Shown: positions 15,403-24,015 of the stretch, piece by piece | How positions within the stretch are numbered: the first letter of the stretch is position 1 | Layout of the letters: every line of letters starts with the position of its first letter | Assembly (NCBI GenBank): GCA_023664185.1 | Contig: JAMPGA010000001.1 | Location: forward strand, 146,305-210,304 | Origin: Muribaculaceae bacterium | GTDB taxonomy: Bacteria > Bacteroidota > Bacteroidia > Bacteroidales > Muribaculaceae | Direction of reading: 5' to 3' | DNA: 64,000 nucleotides | The notes under the pieces: model-generated | Database searches by the model: none | Told to the model about the DNA's origin: nothing | Seen by the model: only the letters and a program-made list of their open reading frames with translations | Program-made: the position numbers and the translations under genes

Positions 15403-16710
15403 TTAGAAGAAGAGGGACTCGAGGGCATATGTGCCGATACCGGCTATATAGCCTACGAAGGCTATCCATGTGAAGCGGCGGAGATACCAACCGAAGCTTA
15501 TCTTCTCCAGACCCATCACCACGACACCTGCGGCCGAGCCAATGATGAGCATCGAGCCACCCACACCGGCACAGTAGGCCAGGAGCTGCCAGAAGAGGCC
15601 GTCGCAAGCGAAGTCGCCGGCTGCTGCGATGGGATACATGTCCATACAGCCTGCCACGAGGGGCACATTGTCGACGATCGACGATACGACACCGATGACA
15701 CCTGTGACGAGGTAGTGGTTTTCATGCGACACGTCGTTGAGCCACTGGCCGAAGGCTGTGAGTACACCGGTGAGCTGCAGTGTGGCCACTGCCATGAGGA
15801 TGCCGAGAAAGAAGAGGATGGTGGCCATGTCTATGCGCGAGAGCAGGGCTGTGACCTTGAGATTAGAGGTGTCGCACTTGAGCAGAGCGTTGCGGTTGCA
15901 ACGGTATTCGCTGACGAGCCAGAGCACTCCGAGAGCCAGAAGGATGCCCATAAAGGGAGCGAGGCCGGTGAGCATGCGGAAGATGGGGACGAAGATCAGG
16001 CCACCCACACCGAGGCAAAGGATGAGCGTGCGGTCGGAATTCTGAACGGCTCCGGGAGCCTCGGCCACCTGCTCGGGCATTCGGAGCTCGCCTTTAAGAT
16101 AGAGCTGTGCGCAGAGGGCGGCCACAACTACCGAGACAATTGAGGGGAGGAGGAGCTGGCTGATGACACCGCCGGTTGAGATCATGCCGCGTATCCAGAG
16201 CATGATGGTGGTGACGTCGCCGATGGGCGAGAAAGCGCCGCCGGCATTGGCTGCTATGACTATCATACCGCCATAGATCATGCGGTCGTTACTGTCGGCC
16301 ACGAGTTTACGAAGCACCATGATCATCACGATCGATGTGGTGAGGTTGTCGAGGATGGCCGAGAGGATAAATGCCATGAAAGTGATGCGCCAGAGCAGTT
16401 TGCGCTTGCTGGTTGTGGCCAGTGCATCTTTTACGAAGAAGAAGCCGCCGTTGGCATCGACAATCTCCACGATTGTCATGGCGCCCATAAGGAAGAAGAG
16501 GATCTCGCAGGTGTCGCCCAGATGTTCGAGCAGTTGCTCTGATACTTCAAGATTGACTATACCCATCTGAGGGGCATAACCCACTGCATAAAGGGTCCAA
16601 CACACCACGCACATCAGGAGCGCGGGGACGGCCTTGTTTATCTTGAACACACTCTCCAGAGCAATGCACAGATAACCCAAGACGAAGAAGATTACTATTG
16701 CTGTTAACAT
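15403..16710 (-). CDS. nhaD: Sodium:proton antiporter, NhaD type
   Basis: A 435-residue inner-membrane protein of about 12 helices. Family-typical stretches include GYLCIALESVFKINKAVPALL at the N-terminus (quoted within the family pattern at residues 12-32), FFLMGAMTIVEIVDANGGF (about 91-109), LDNLTTSIVMIMVLRKLVAD (about 140-160) and SSIVDNVPLVAG, with the polar/charged residues that form the ion path in the IT superfamily. It exchanges cytoplasmic Na+ for protons. In this genome region the methylmalonyl-CoA decarboxylase pumps Na+ out, so NhaD could couple the sodium and proton gradients. A promoter-like site lies upstream at 16784-16814. Confidence 0.9.
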   Translation of the reverse strand: MLTAIVIFFVLGYLCIALESVFKINKAVPALLMCVVCWTLYAVGYAPQMGIVNLEVSEQLLEHLGDTCEILFFLMGAMTIVEIVDANGGFFFVKDALATTSKRKLLWRITFMAFILSAILDNLTTSIVMIMVLRKLVADSNDRMIYGGMIVIAANAGGAFSPIGDVTTIMLWIRGMISTGGVISQLLLPSIVSVVVAALCAQLYLKGELRMPEQVAEAPGAVQNSDRTLILCLGVGGLIFVPIFRMLTGLAPFMGILLALGVLWLVSEYRCNRNALLKCDTSNLKVTALLSRIDMATILFFLGILMAVATLQLTGVLTAFGQWLNDVSHENHYLVTGVIGVVSSIVDNVPLVAGCMDMYPIAAAGDFACDGLFWQLLAYCAGVGGSMLIIGSAAGVVVMGLEKISFGWYLRRFTWIAFVGYIAGIGTYALESLFF

Positions 16711-16783
16711 GTAGTTGAAGTGATTAAGGATTATTTTTCATGGTCTGTGTGGTGGTGCCGGGCAGCATTACCGTATATTTCTG

Positions 16784-16814
16784 CAAAGGTCGCAATAATC
16801 CGCTTAATAACAAA
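16784..16814 (-). promoter_or_regulatory. Candidate promoter for nhaD
   Basis: On the minus strand TTTG (16811-16814), 19 bases, then GACCTTTG (16784-16791), one mismatch from TAnnTTTG. The leader would be about 65-70 bases. Confidence 0.45.
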
Positions 16815-16840
16815 ATTATAAATAATGAATTTTTTCTGTA

Positions 16841-16891
16841 AACAAAGTCCGCAGCCATGCCCACACTCGGGTGGGACGATGGCTGCGGACT
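16841..16891 (-). terminator. Terminator of glnN
   Basis: Perfect 13-bp stem AGTCCGCAGCCAT (16846-16858) and its complement (16879-16891). On the minus strand it begins 30 bases after the glnN stop and is followed by TTTGTTT. The loop of 20 bases contains a further CCCAC/GTGGG pairing. Confidence 0.75.
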
Positions 16892-16920
16892 CTTATAGGA
16901 GTGTTTTCAGGGGCGCCGGA

Positions 16921-19110
16921 TCAGCGTATGAAAAGCAGTTCGCGATATTTGGGCAGAGGCCACATTTCGTTGTCGACAAGGAGTTCGAGCTTGTCGATGT
17001 GATAGCGCACGGACTCGAGGCAGGGAGCCACGTTCTTGGCATAGACCAGGGCTTTGTCGCGCTCATTTTCAATCTTGTTGGCGCTCTTGCGGGCGTTGAC
17101 CATACGTGCCACTTCGGTCTTGATGGCCGAGCAGTGGTCCATGATCTTCTCAACGGTGATGGTGTCCTGCTCGGAGAGCTTCTCGCCCTTCTCGCCGGGG
17201 AAGAGCTGGCGCAGTTTCACCATATTGTCGAGCAGGATGGAGAGGTAGCGTGTGGCCACAGGGATGATGTGGTTGATGGCCAGATCGCCCAGCACGCGGG
17301 CTTCGATCTGGATTTTCTTGGTATACATCTCCCACTTCACTTCGTTGCGGGCCTCGAGCTCAACGTGGTTCATCACGCCGGTTTTGCGGAACATCTCGAT
17401 TGACGACGGACGCAGATAGGCGTCGAATATCAGAGCGGGGTTTGTCTCGCAGTCCAGACCGCGGCGGGCGGCCTCTTCCTTCCACTCTTCGGAGTATCCG
17501 TTGCCGTCGAAGTGTATGGCCTCGGAGTAGAGCAGAGCGGCTTTGATCTCGGCCAGGAGAGCGTGCTCCAGATCCTCGCCGGCCTGCAGGCGCGAGTCCA
17601 CCTTGCTCTTGAAGTCGGCGAGCTGCTCGGCCACGGCTGCATTGAGGGCTATCATGGCCGATGCGCAGTTGGCACTCGAGCCTACGGCACGGAATTCAAA
17701 GCGGTTGCCGGTGAAGGCGAAGGGAGATGTGCGGTTGCGGTCGGTGGCGTCGATCATCAGGTCGGGTATCTGAGCCACGCCGAGATGTAGTTCTTCCTTT
17801 CCGGAGAGGGCTATGAGCTCGTCTTTGTCGGAGTTTTTGATCTTGTTGAGGATCTCGCTCAGCTGAGCGCCTGCAAAGATCGAAATGATGGCAGGGGGTG
17901 CCTCGTTGGTGCCGAGACGATGACAGTTGGTAGCCGACATGATCGAGGCCTTGAGCAGGGCGTTGTGGCGGTAGACGGCTGCCATTACGTTGGCCACGAA
18001 GGTGATGAACTGGAGGTTGCCCATCGGGGTCTTGCCGGGGGCAAAGAGCAGTGTGCCGGTGTCGGTGCCGAGGCTCCAGTTGCAGTGTTTGCCCGAGCCG
18101 TTGATGCCGGCAAATGGTTTTTCGTGGAGCAGCACACGGAAGTTGTGGCGGCGTGCCACCTCGTTCATCACCGACATGATGAGCATGTTGTGGTCGTTGG
18201 CCAGGTTGGTCTCCTCATAAATGGGTGCGAGCTCAAACTGGTTGGGTGCCACCTCGTTGTGGCGGGTCTTGCAGGGTATGCCGAGTTTGTGGGCCTCGAT
18301 CTCGAGGTCGAGCATGAAAGCCTCAACACGCTTGGGGATGGCGCCGAAATAGTGATCCTCGAGCTGCTGGTTTTTGGCCGATTCGTGGCCCATGAGAGTG
18401 CGTCCGGTCAGCGCCAGGTCGGGGCGAGCGGCATAGAGAGCCTCGTCGACCAGGAAGTATTCCTGCTCCCAGCCCAGATTGCTGATGACGTGCTTCACAT
18501 TGGGGTCGAAGTAGCGTGCCACGGCTGTACCGGCCTTGTCGACGGCGGTGAGGGCGCGTAGCAGCGGGGTCTTGTAGTCAAGCGATTCACCTGTATACGA
18601 GATGAAGATGGTGGGTATACAGAGAGTGTTGTCGATGATGAATGCGGGCGACGAAATATCCCATGCCGAGTAACCGCGAGCCTCAAATGTGTTGCGGATG
18701 CCGCCGTTGGGGAAGCTTGACGCATCGGGCTCCTGCTGCACCAGGAGCTTGCCGGTGAATTCTTCAACCATACCGCCCTTTCCGTCGTGCTCCACAAAGC
18801 CGTCATGCTTTTCGGCTGTAGTCTCGGTGAGGGGCTGGAACCAGTGGGTGTAATGACGGCAACCGTTGTCGATGGCCCACTGCTTCATACCCTCGGCCAC
18901 AGCGTCGGCCACTGAGCGCGAGAGGGGTTCCTTGTTGTCGATGGCGTTGATCAGCGCCTTGTAGGCGTCGAGAGGAAGATATTCAAACATTTTTGCACGG
19001 TTGAACACCTTGCTGGCATAGTAGACCGTAGGACGCTCCTTGGGTATCTCCACGGCCACCGGCTTGCGGTTTGAGGCTTCCTCAACAACCTTGAATCGGT
19101 AACTTGACAT
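16921..19110 (-). CDS. glnN: Glutamine synthetase type III
   Basis: A 729-residue GSIII subunit, the length class typical of Bacteroidetes, compared with about 470 for GSI. It condenses glutamate and ammonia using ATP. Visible family features: the N-terminal GSIII region with KMFEYLPLDAYKALINAI and ADAVAEGMKQWAIDNGCRHY, the substrate-binding HYTHWFQPLT, the catalytic block NEVAPNQFELAPIYE and the ATP-binding GINGSGKHCNWSLG, then a long C-terminal helical region (TIVDNMVKLRQL-like, about 600-720). It is the last gene of dapF, dapL, glnN on the minus strand, 10 bases after dapL, linking nitrogen assimilation with lysine and cell-wall precursor synthesis. Confidence 0.95.
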   Translation of the reverse strand: MSSYRFKVVEEASNRKPVAVEIPKERPTVYYASKVFNRAKMFEYLPLDAYKALINAIDNKEPLSRSVADAVAEGMKQWAIDNGCRHYTHWFQPLTETTAEKHDGFVEHDGKGGMVEEFTGKLLVQQEPDASSFPNGGIRNTFEARGYSAWDISSPAFIIDNTLCIPTIFISYTGESLDYKTPLLRALTAVDKAGTAVARYFDPNVKHVISNLGWEQEYFLVDEALYAARPDLALTGRTLMGHESAKNQQLEDHYFGAIPKRVEAFMLDLEIEAHKLGIPCKTRHNEVAPNQFELAPIYEETNLANDHNMLIMSVMNEVARRHNFRVLLHEKPFAGINGSGKHCNWSLGTDTGTLLFAPGKTPMGNLQFITFVANVMAAVYRHNALLKASIMSATNCHRLGTNEAPPAIISIFAGAQLSEILNKIKNSDKDELIALSGKEELHLGVAQIPDLMIDATDRNRTSPFAFTGNRFEFRAVGSSANCASAMIALNAAVAEQLADFKSKVDSRLQAGEDLEHALLAEIKAALLYSEAIHFDGNGYSEEWKEEAARRGLDCETNPALIFDAYLRPSSIEMFRKTGVMNHVELEARNEVKWEMYTKKIQIEARVLGDLAINHIIPVATRYLSILLDNMVKLRQLFPGEKGEKLSEQDTITVEKIMDHCSAIKTEVARMVNARKSANKIENERDKALVYAKNVAPCLESVRYHIDKLELLVDNEMWPLPKYRELLFIR

Positions 19111-19120
19111 ATGATATTTG

Positions 19121-20353
19121 TTAAAAAAGTGATGAGATTATTCTATGTATGGCTTCGATGGTGCGCTGGTATGAGTTGAATGCTGTGAGGCGCAGGTAGC
19201 CCTGCCCCGAGGGACCGAATCCGGCGCCGGGTGTGCCCACGATGTGGCAGCGGTGGAGCAGATGGTCGAAGAAGCTCCAGGAGTCCATGCCGCCCGGGGT
19301 GCTCAACCATATATACGGAGAGTCTGTGCCTCCCACACACTTCAGGCCCACGGAGAGGAGCCCTTCGCGTATCACTCGGGCATTCTCAAGATAGTAGTCA
19401 ATGGTCTGGGTGAACTGAGCGTGCCCCTCGGGGGTGTAGAGAGCCGTGGCGGCGCGCTGGCTCAGATAGCTGGCGCCGTTGAACTTGGTGGTCTGACGGC
19501 GGCGCCACAGCGGATTGAGGGCCACCATCCGGCCGTCGTCGGCTCGTCCGCGCAGCTCATGGGGCACTACGGTGTAGCCCAGGCGCAGGCCTGTGAACCC
19601 GGCTGTCTTTGAGAAGCTTCGAAACTCTATAGCCACCTCGCGGGCTCCCTCTATTTCATAAATCGAATGAGGCACATCGGCGCTTCTTATGAATGCTTCG
19701 TAAGCAGCATCGAAGAGCAGCAGAGCGCCGTGGCTGCGGCAGTAGTCCACCCACATTTTGAGCTGGCTGTGGGTGAGTGTGGTGCCTGTGGGATTGTTGG
19801 GGTAACACAGATATATCATATCCGGATTCCCCTTTGGCAGATCGGGCACAAAGTCGTTGGCCGCCGTGCAGGGCAGATACTCTATATTGCTCCAGCCGCC
19901 TCCGGGTTCGGGGACGCCGGCTCGGCCCGACATGACGTTGGAGTCTACATAGACGGGATAGACAGGATCGGTCACGGCCACGCGGTTTGACAGCGAAAGG
20001 ATATCGCCGATGTTGCCGGTGTCGCTCTTGGCGCCGTCGCTCACAAATATCTCATCTTCATCCATGGCTATGCCACGATTGCGATAGTCGTGGAGCGCTA
20101 TGAGCGATGTCAGGAAGCTATAGCCCTGCTCGGGGCCGTAGCCATGAAAAGTCTCGGCTCTCCCTTCCTCGTCTACCGCCTTGTGCAGCTCACTTATCAC
20201 GGCCGGGCAGAGTGGAAGCGTCACATCGCCGATGCCGAGCTTAATAATGTCGGCCTCCGGGTGCGACTGCGTGTAAGCCTTGACCCGGCGAGCCACCTCG
20301 CTAAACAGGTATGACTCCGGTAGGAGTGTATAATTGTCGTTGATTTCAAACAT
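19121..20353 (-). CDS. dapL: LL-diaminopimelate aminotransferase
   Basis: A 410-residue class I/II PLP aminotransferase, exactly the expected DapL length. It makes LL-diaminopimelate from tetrahydrodipicolinate and glutamate in one step, bypassing the succinylase or acetylase routes. Family stretches: MFEINDNYTLLPESYLFSEV at the start, IIKLGIGDVTLPL, FHGYGPEQGY, FVSDGAKSDTGNI, LCYPNNPTGT and the PLP-lysine context EFRSFSKTAGFTGLRLGYTV. The start is the ATG at 20353, since upstream in-frame sequence overlaps dapF and lacks family similarity. It lies 5 bases after dapF and 10 bases before glnN. Confidence 0.95.
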   Translation of the reverse strand: MFEINDNYTLLPESYLFSEVARRVKAYTQSHPEADIIKLGIGDVTLPLCPAVISELHKAVDEEGRAETFHGYGPEQGYSFLTSLIALHDYRNRGIAMDEDEIFVSDGAKSDTGNIGDILSLSNRVAVTDPVYPVYVDSNVMSGRAGVPEPGGGWSNIEYLPCTAANDFVPDLPKGNPDMIYLCYPNNPTGTTLTHSQLKMWVDYCRSHGALLLFDAAYEAFIRSADVPHSIYEIEGAREVAIEFRSFSKTAGFTGLRLGYTVVPHELRGRADDGRMVALNPLWRRRQTTKFNGASYLSQRAATALYTPEGHAQFTQTIDYYLENARVIREGLLSVGLKCVGGTDSPYIWLSTPGGMDSWSFFDHLLHRCHIVGTPGAGFGPSGQGYLRLTAFNSYQRTIEAIHRIISSLF

Positions 20354-20358
20354 CTTTC

Positions 20359-21210
20359 TTACGTATTCTGGCGTATGTATTGGCCGGTAAACACTTCTGT
20401 TGCCGGGCCTGTCATCAACACATGGGAATCCGGATTGCCGTCCCAGCTGATGTGCAGATCGCCTCCTCGGAGCCTGATAACCACATTGTCGGCGCAGCGG
20501 CCCGTGAGCCTTGCAGCCACCGCCGTGGCACATGCGCCTGTGCCGCAAGCCAGCGTCTCGCCCGTGCCACGTTCCCACACCCTCACCTTGATGAGCGATG
20601 GAGATACCACCTGGGCAAACTCTATATTGGCGCGGTCGGGCCACATGGGATGATGCTCCATCAGCGGCCCCAGACGATCGAAATCCACTTCGGCAAGATT
20701 GTCAACAAAGATCACCCCGTGGGGATTGCCCATCGAGATGTCGGATACCTCGAGCTCCTCGATGCCCGTGTCGACTCGTTTCAGCAGCTCGCCCACAGCG
20801 GGTTCTCCCATATCCACCGTGACCGTCAGCACATTATCCCCCTCCTTATTAATTGTTAAAACCTTGATACCCGAGAGGGTTTCAAGGTTTATGGGGTTGA
20901 GATTATTGTTGCGGTGGTTGTGTATCCAGGCGGCGATACAGCGGGAGGCGTTGCCACACATCCGAGCTTCTGAGCCGTCGGAGTTGAACATCCTCATTCT
21001 GTAGTGGGCGCTGGGGGAGGTGGGCGGGCAGATGAGGACGATACCGTCTCCACCGACTCCGAAATGTCGGTCGCTCATCTCGCGGGCGAGGTCAGGCAGC
21101 CGATCCGGCTCTGACTCCATACAGTCGATATATATGTAGTCATTGCCTATACCGTGCATTTTGGTGAACCTAATCACCTGACTGGTATTTATAGGACTTA
21201 GATTAGCCAT
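20359..21210 (-). CDS. dapF: Diaminopimelate epimerase
   Basis: A 283-residue cofactor-independent epimerase that converts LL- to meso-diaminopimelate. Both catalytic cysteines are visible, in MCGNASRC and in the second-half motif ACGTGACA; KMHGIGNDYIYID at the N-terminus and GVGGDGIVLI are also typical. The ATG at 21210 is chosen because the promoter at 21253-21285 would start transcription near 21246, after the alternative start at 21255. It is followed directly by dapL, which supplies its substrate. Confidence 0.95.
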   Translation of the reverse strand: MANLSPINTSQVIRFTKMHGIGNDYIYIDCMESEPDRLPDLAREMSDRHFGVGGDGIVLICPPTSPSAHYRMRMFNSDGSEARMCGNASRCIAAWIHNHRNNNLNPINLETLSGIKVLTINKEGDNVLTVTVDMGEPAVGELLKRVDTGIEELEVSDISMGNPHGVIFVDNLAEVDFDRLGPLMEHHPMWPDRANIEFAQVVSPSLIKVRVWERGTGETLACGTGACATAVAARLTGRCADNVVIRLRGGDLHISWDGNPDSHVLMTGPATEVFTGQYIRQNT

Positions 21211-21252
21211 ATTGGCAGTTTTTACCTTTTTTTGACCTAAAAAAATACCTTG

Positions 21253-21285
21253 CAAAGGTAAGCATTTTTCCTGCTACGATGCAAA
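21253..21285 (-). promoter_or_regulatory. Promoter for the dapF-dapL-glnN genes
   Basis: On the minus strand TTTG (21282-21285), 21 bases, TACCTTTG (21253-21260). Both boxes match the Bacteroidetes consensus exactly. Confidence 0.7.
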
Positions 21286-21438
21286 TTTTTTTGATGGTAT
21301 AAAGTGTTAAAAATTCATCCACCCCTCCCACACCTTATATATAGAAAAAGGGCGGGAGACTCACGTCTACCGACCTTCAGAGTGGAATTTTTACCTGATG
21401 TTAATCTCTATAATATATTGTGTCTAACTTCCAAAGTT

Positions 21439-21591
21439 TCATTTAACGAGCACCTTCTGAGCAGAACCGTTGCGCGACACGATGACAACAACAGTGCCGG
21501 GCTGGGGATTGCGTACGGGTATGCCGTTGAGGTTGGACATGCGGGTGCCTTCGGGGAGATAATCCATTTCAATCTCCTCGATCAACGGCAT
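21439..21591 (-). CDS. Micro-ORF resembling the tail of a T9SS-sorted protein; possible remnant
   Basis: A 50-residue frame between the mdh stop and the dapF promoter. It reads MPLIEEIEMDYLPEGTRMSN, continuing with LNGIPVRNPQPGTVVVIV and ending SRNGSAQKVLVK. The second half resembles the last strands of type IX secretion C-terminal sorting domains, where a short NLNG/NLQG turn is followed by a Gly-x-Val/Tyr strand and a final KVLVK/KVLL strand. Such domains normally end a much larger protein; here an in-frame stop lies just upstream, so this is either a free-standing short peptide or what remains of a deleted cargo gene. No promoter was found. The T9SS likeness is by eye. Confidence 0.35.
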   Translation of the reverse strand: MPLIEEIEMDYLPEGTRMSNLNGIPVRNPQPGTVVVIVSRNGSAQKVLVK

Positions 21592-21661
21592 TTTACAAAA
21601 AGCAACGCACGGCTTCCGGTGGGGAAGGGTGCGTTACTTTGGTTATTTGGACTTGGGTGTG

Positions 21662-22675
21662 TCAGCAGGTCTTGGCTTCGAGGTTGGGGTTGAGTGTGTT
21701 CCATTTGTCGATGGGGGGCATTACACCCATGTCTATCACTTCGTCACGCAGGGTGCAGAGGTGGTGATAGCTCTCGTCGAGTTCTTTATGCTCTTCGGGT
21801 GTGCCGCTGACGGGGTGAACGGTGACGCCGTTTTTGTCGATGGTGGTTTCCATGGCCATCATGATGTGGTTGTATTCACCGTTGTTGACATATGTACCCA
21901 CGGGCCATGTGAAGGGTTTGCCACCCATGGCTGCGGCTATCATCTCGACCGAGAGGTAGGCGGGGCTCTGGAATGATGAGCGTCCTCTGAGCTCGATGAT
22001 GCGTTTGCCTCCCTGGATAACGCGCTGCTTCATCTCTTCCCATTCCTGGCGGGGAAGGGCATCGGAGCCTATGAGCTGCGACAGGGGCTGTCCGGCCACG
22101 GTGCATGTGCTGGCAAAGACGGCCATCTGTTCGCCGTGTCCGCCATAGGTGCGCGGCATCTTGATTTCGTCGGCGGGGATTTTGAAGTATTTGGCCAGTT
22201 CGTTGCGCAGACGTGTGGAGTCGAGTGCGGCCAAGGTTGACACCTGTGAGGGTTTCAGACCCGAGTAAAGGAGGGTGATGAGACCTGTGATGTCGGCGGG
22301 GTTGAAGATGACCACGATGTGCTTGACGTCGGGGCAGTAGGCGCGCACATCTTTGCCAAACTGCTCGGCTATGGCAGCGTTGCCTTTGAGGAGGTCCTCG
22401 CGGGTCATTCCGGCCTTACGCGCAGCGCCACCGGAGTTGACTATGTAGGATGCGCCGGTCAGGGCTTCCTTGACGTCGGTGGTATAGGTGAGATTGAGGC
22501 CTTCAAAACCGCATTGCTTAAGTTCTTCAGCCACACCTTCGAGGGCAGGGCCGTAGGGGTCGTAGAGACAGATGTTAGGTGTAAGCTTCATCATTATGGC
22601 TGTCTGGGCCATGTTTGAGCCGATCATTCCCGCTGCGCCTACGATGACCAGCTTCTCGTCTGTGATATAGTTCAT
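21662..22675 (-). CDS. mdh: Malate dehydrogenase
   Basis: A 337-residue NAD-dependent dehydrogenase of the lactate/malate superfamily in the form typical of Bacteroidales. The nucleotide-binding loop is VGAAGMIGSNMAQT near the N-terminus; further family stretches are SGGAARKAGMTREDLLKGNA, VVIFNPADITGLITLL, LAALDSTRLRNELAKYF and the catalytic-histidine region RTYGGHGEQMAVF. It interconverts oxaloacetate and malate, the first step of the reductive branch toward succinate and propionate. The ATG at 22675 begins the conserved N-terminus. It follows the iron alcohol dehydrogenase by 60 bases on the same strand and may be cotranscribed with it. Confidence 0.93.
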   Translation of the reverse strand: MNYITDEKLVIVGAAGMIGSNMAQTAIMMKLTPNICLYDPYGPALEGVAEELKQCGFEGLNLTYTTDVKEALTGASYIVNSGGAARKAGMTREDLLKGNAAIAEQFGKDVRAYCPDVKHIVVIFNPADITGLITLLYSGLKPSQVSTLAALDSTRLRNELAKYFKIPADEIKMPRTYGGHGEQMAVFASTCTVAGQPLSQLIGSDALPRQEWEEMKQRVIQGGKRIIELRGRSSFQSPAYLSVEMIAAAMGGKPFTWPVGTYVNNGEYNHIMMAMETTIDKNGVTVHPVSGTPEEHKELDESYHHLCTLRDEVIDMGVMPPIDKWNTLNPNLEAKTC

Positions 22676-22735
22676 TGTATATAAACGTTTAGAATTGATG
22701 TTCTTGAGTGTAAACAAGCGGAGGGGGTGTGGGGT

Positions 22736-23905
22736 TCACTGCATGAGACGATAGATGGCCTCGGTGTCGGAGGGTGTGAGGGTGTAGTAGCCTCTGTAGG
22801 GGTTACCTTTGTCGCGGTGGAAGTCGTCGGCATAGAGCTTGTAGTCGGGGTTTTCGATGCCAAGCTCTTTGAGTGTGAGGGGCAGGCCGAGTTCTTTGAA
22901 GAAAGCGCGCAGGGCGGCTACGGCGGCCAGGGCGGCGGCTTTGTCGTCGGTGTCGGTGACTACGAATACACGTCGACCCAGCTGTGCCACTTTCGAGGGG
23001 CTCTTGTCGGCCATATAGGTCATCCAGGCGGGGAAGACTACGGCCAGGCCGGCTCCGTGGGTCACATTGTAGAGCGCCGAGAGCACATGCTCCAGGCCGT
23101 GTGAAGCCCAGTCCTCCTTGCGGCCGCAACCGCAGAGTCCGTTATGGGCCAGTGTGCCGCTCCACATCAGGTTGGCGCGAGCTTCATAGTCGTGGGGATG
23201 AGCCTCGATGCGGCGTGCGGAGTTCATTATGGCAATGAGCAGCCCCTCGGCCAGGCGGTCGGTCACCTCGACATCGGCTGTGGTGGTGAAGTATCTTTCG
23301 AGGATATGAGCCATCATGTCGGCCACGCCTGCGGCAGTCTGCTCGCGCGGCAGGGTCATGGTGAGCTCCGGATCCATTATGGCAAACTTGGGACGGAGGG
23401 CAAAGTCGGTGCGGATGCTTATCTTCTGGCCGGTGGTGGCGTTGGTGATGACCGAGTTGCCGCTCCCCTCGCTTCCGGCGGCGGGGATGGTGAGCACCAC
23501 TCCGACGGGGAGTGCGCGTTCCACCGGGGTCTTGCCCGAGTAGAAGTCCCAGAAGTCGCCGTCATAGAGCACACCGGCAGCTATTGCCTTGGCTGTATCG
23601 ATGACCGAGCCGCCACCCACAGCGAGGAGCGCCTGCACTCCGGCACGGCGACAGATGTCGATGCCGTCGCGCACGGGGCCATCCACCGGGTTGGGCTGGA
23701 TGCCTCCAAAAGTCACAAAAGTGATGCCGTGGTGGGAGAGCGAATCGCACACTCGCCCCAGCAGACCCGAGCGCACGGCCGAGCCGCCGCCATAGACTAT
23801 CATCACGGTTTTCCATCCGGCTTCCTCTACCAGGCGCCCTGTCTCACTCTCTACACCATGCCCAAACAGATAGCGGGTGGGTGAACAATAGCTGAAATTA
23901 TCCAT
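22736..23905 (-). CDS. Iron-containing alcohol dehydrogenase (YqhD/BDH-like)
   Basis: A 389-residue group III alcohol dehydrogenase. The N-terminal Rossmann-like domain has MIVYGGGSAVRSG and LLAVGGGSVIDTAKAIAAG; the C-terminal helical domain has the metal ligands in GVADMMAHILERYF, SHGLEHVLSALY and VTHGAGLAVVFPAWM. The family reduces short aldehydes using NAD(P)H; butanol-dehydrogenase-like members are the closest recalled relatives, but the real substrate is unknown. A TATCTTTG promoter element lies 38 bases upstream. It may serve to dispose of reducing power alongside malate dehydrogenase. Confidence 0.88.
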   Translation of the reverse strand: MDNFSYCSPTRYLFGHGVESETGRLVEEAGWKTVMIVYGGGSAVRSGLLGRVCDSLSHHGITFVTFGGIQPNPVDGPVRDGIDICRRAGVQALLAVGGGSVIDTAKAIAAGVLYDGDFWDFYSGKTPVERALPVGVVLTIPAAGSEGSGNSVITNATTGQKISIRTDFALRPKFAIMDPELTMTLPREQTAAGVADMMAHILERYFTTTADVEVTDRLAEGLLIAIMNSARRIEAHPHDYEARANLMWSGTLAHNGLCGCGRKEDWASHGLEHVLSALYNVTHGAGLAVVFPAWMTYMADKSPSKVAQLGRRVFVVTDTDDKAAALAAVAALRAFFKELGLPLTLKELGIENPDYKLYADDFHRDKGNPYRGYYTLTPSDTEAIYRLMQ

Positions 23906-23942
23906 AGTTTTAGAGTGTCTCTAATCTTAGTAAATGTTGTCA

Positions 23943-23950
23943 CAAAGATA
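23943..23950 (-). promoter_or_regulatory. Candidate -7 element for the alcohol dehydrogenase gene
   Basis: TATCTTTG on the minus strand matches TAnnTTTG exactly; no TTTG was found at the usual 19-21 base spacing. Confidence 0.45.
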
Positions 23951-24015
23951 ACACTTGAAATCGACACAATAAATGACCTTACTTGTCCGTATTAATATAA
24001 TTAACTTACATTAAC

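Noticed and set aside
21304..21693. Plus-strand open frame of 129 codons between dapF and mdh
   Set aside because: No recognisable domain; it crosses the dapF promoter side and the end of mdh on the opposite strand. The minus-strand micro-ORF in the same place reads more like protein.
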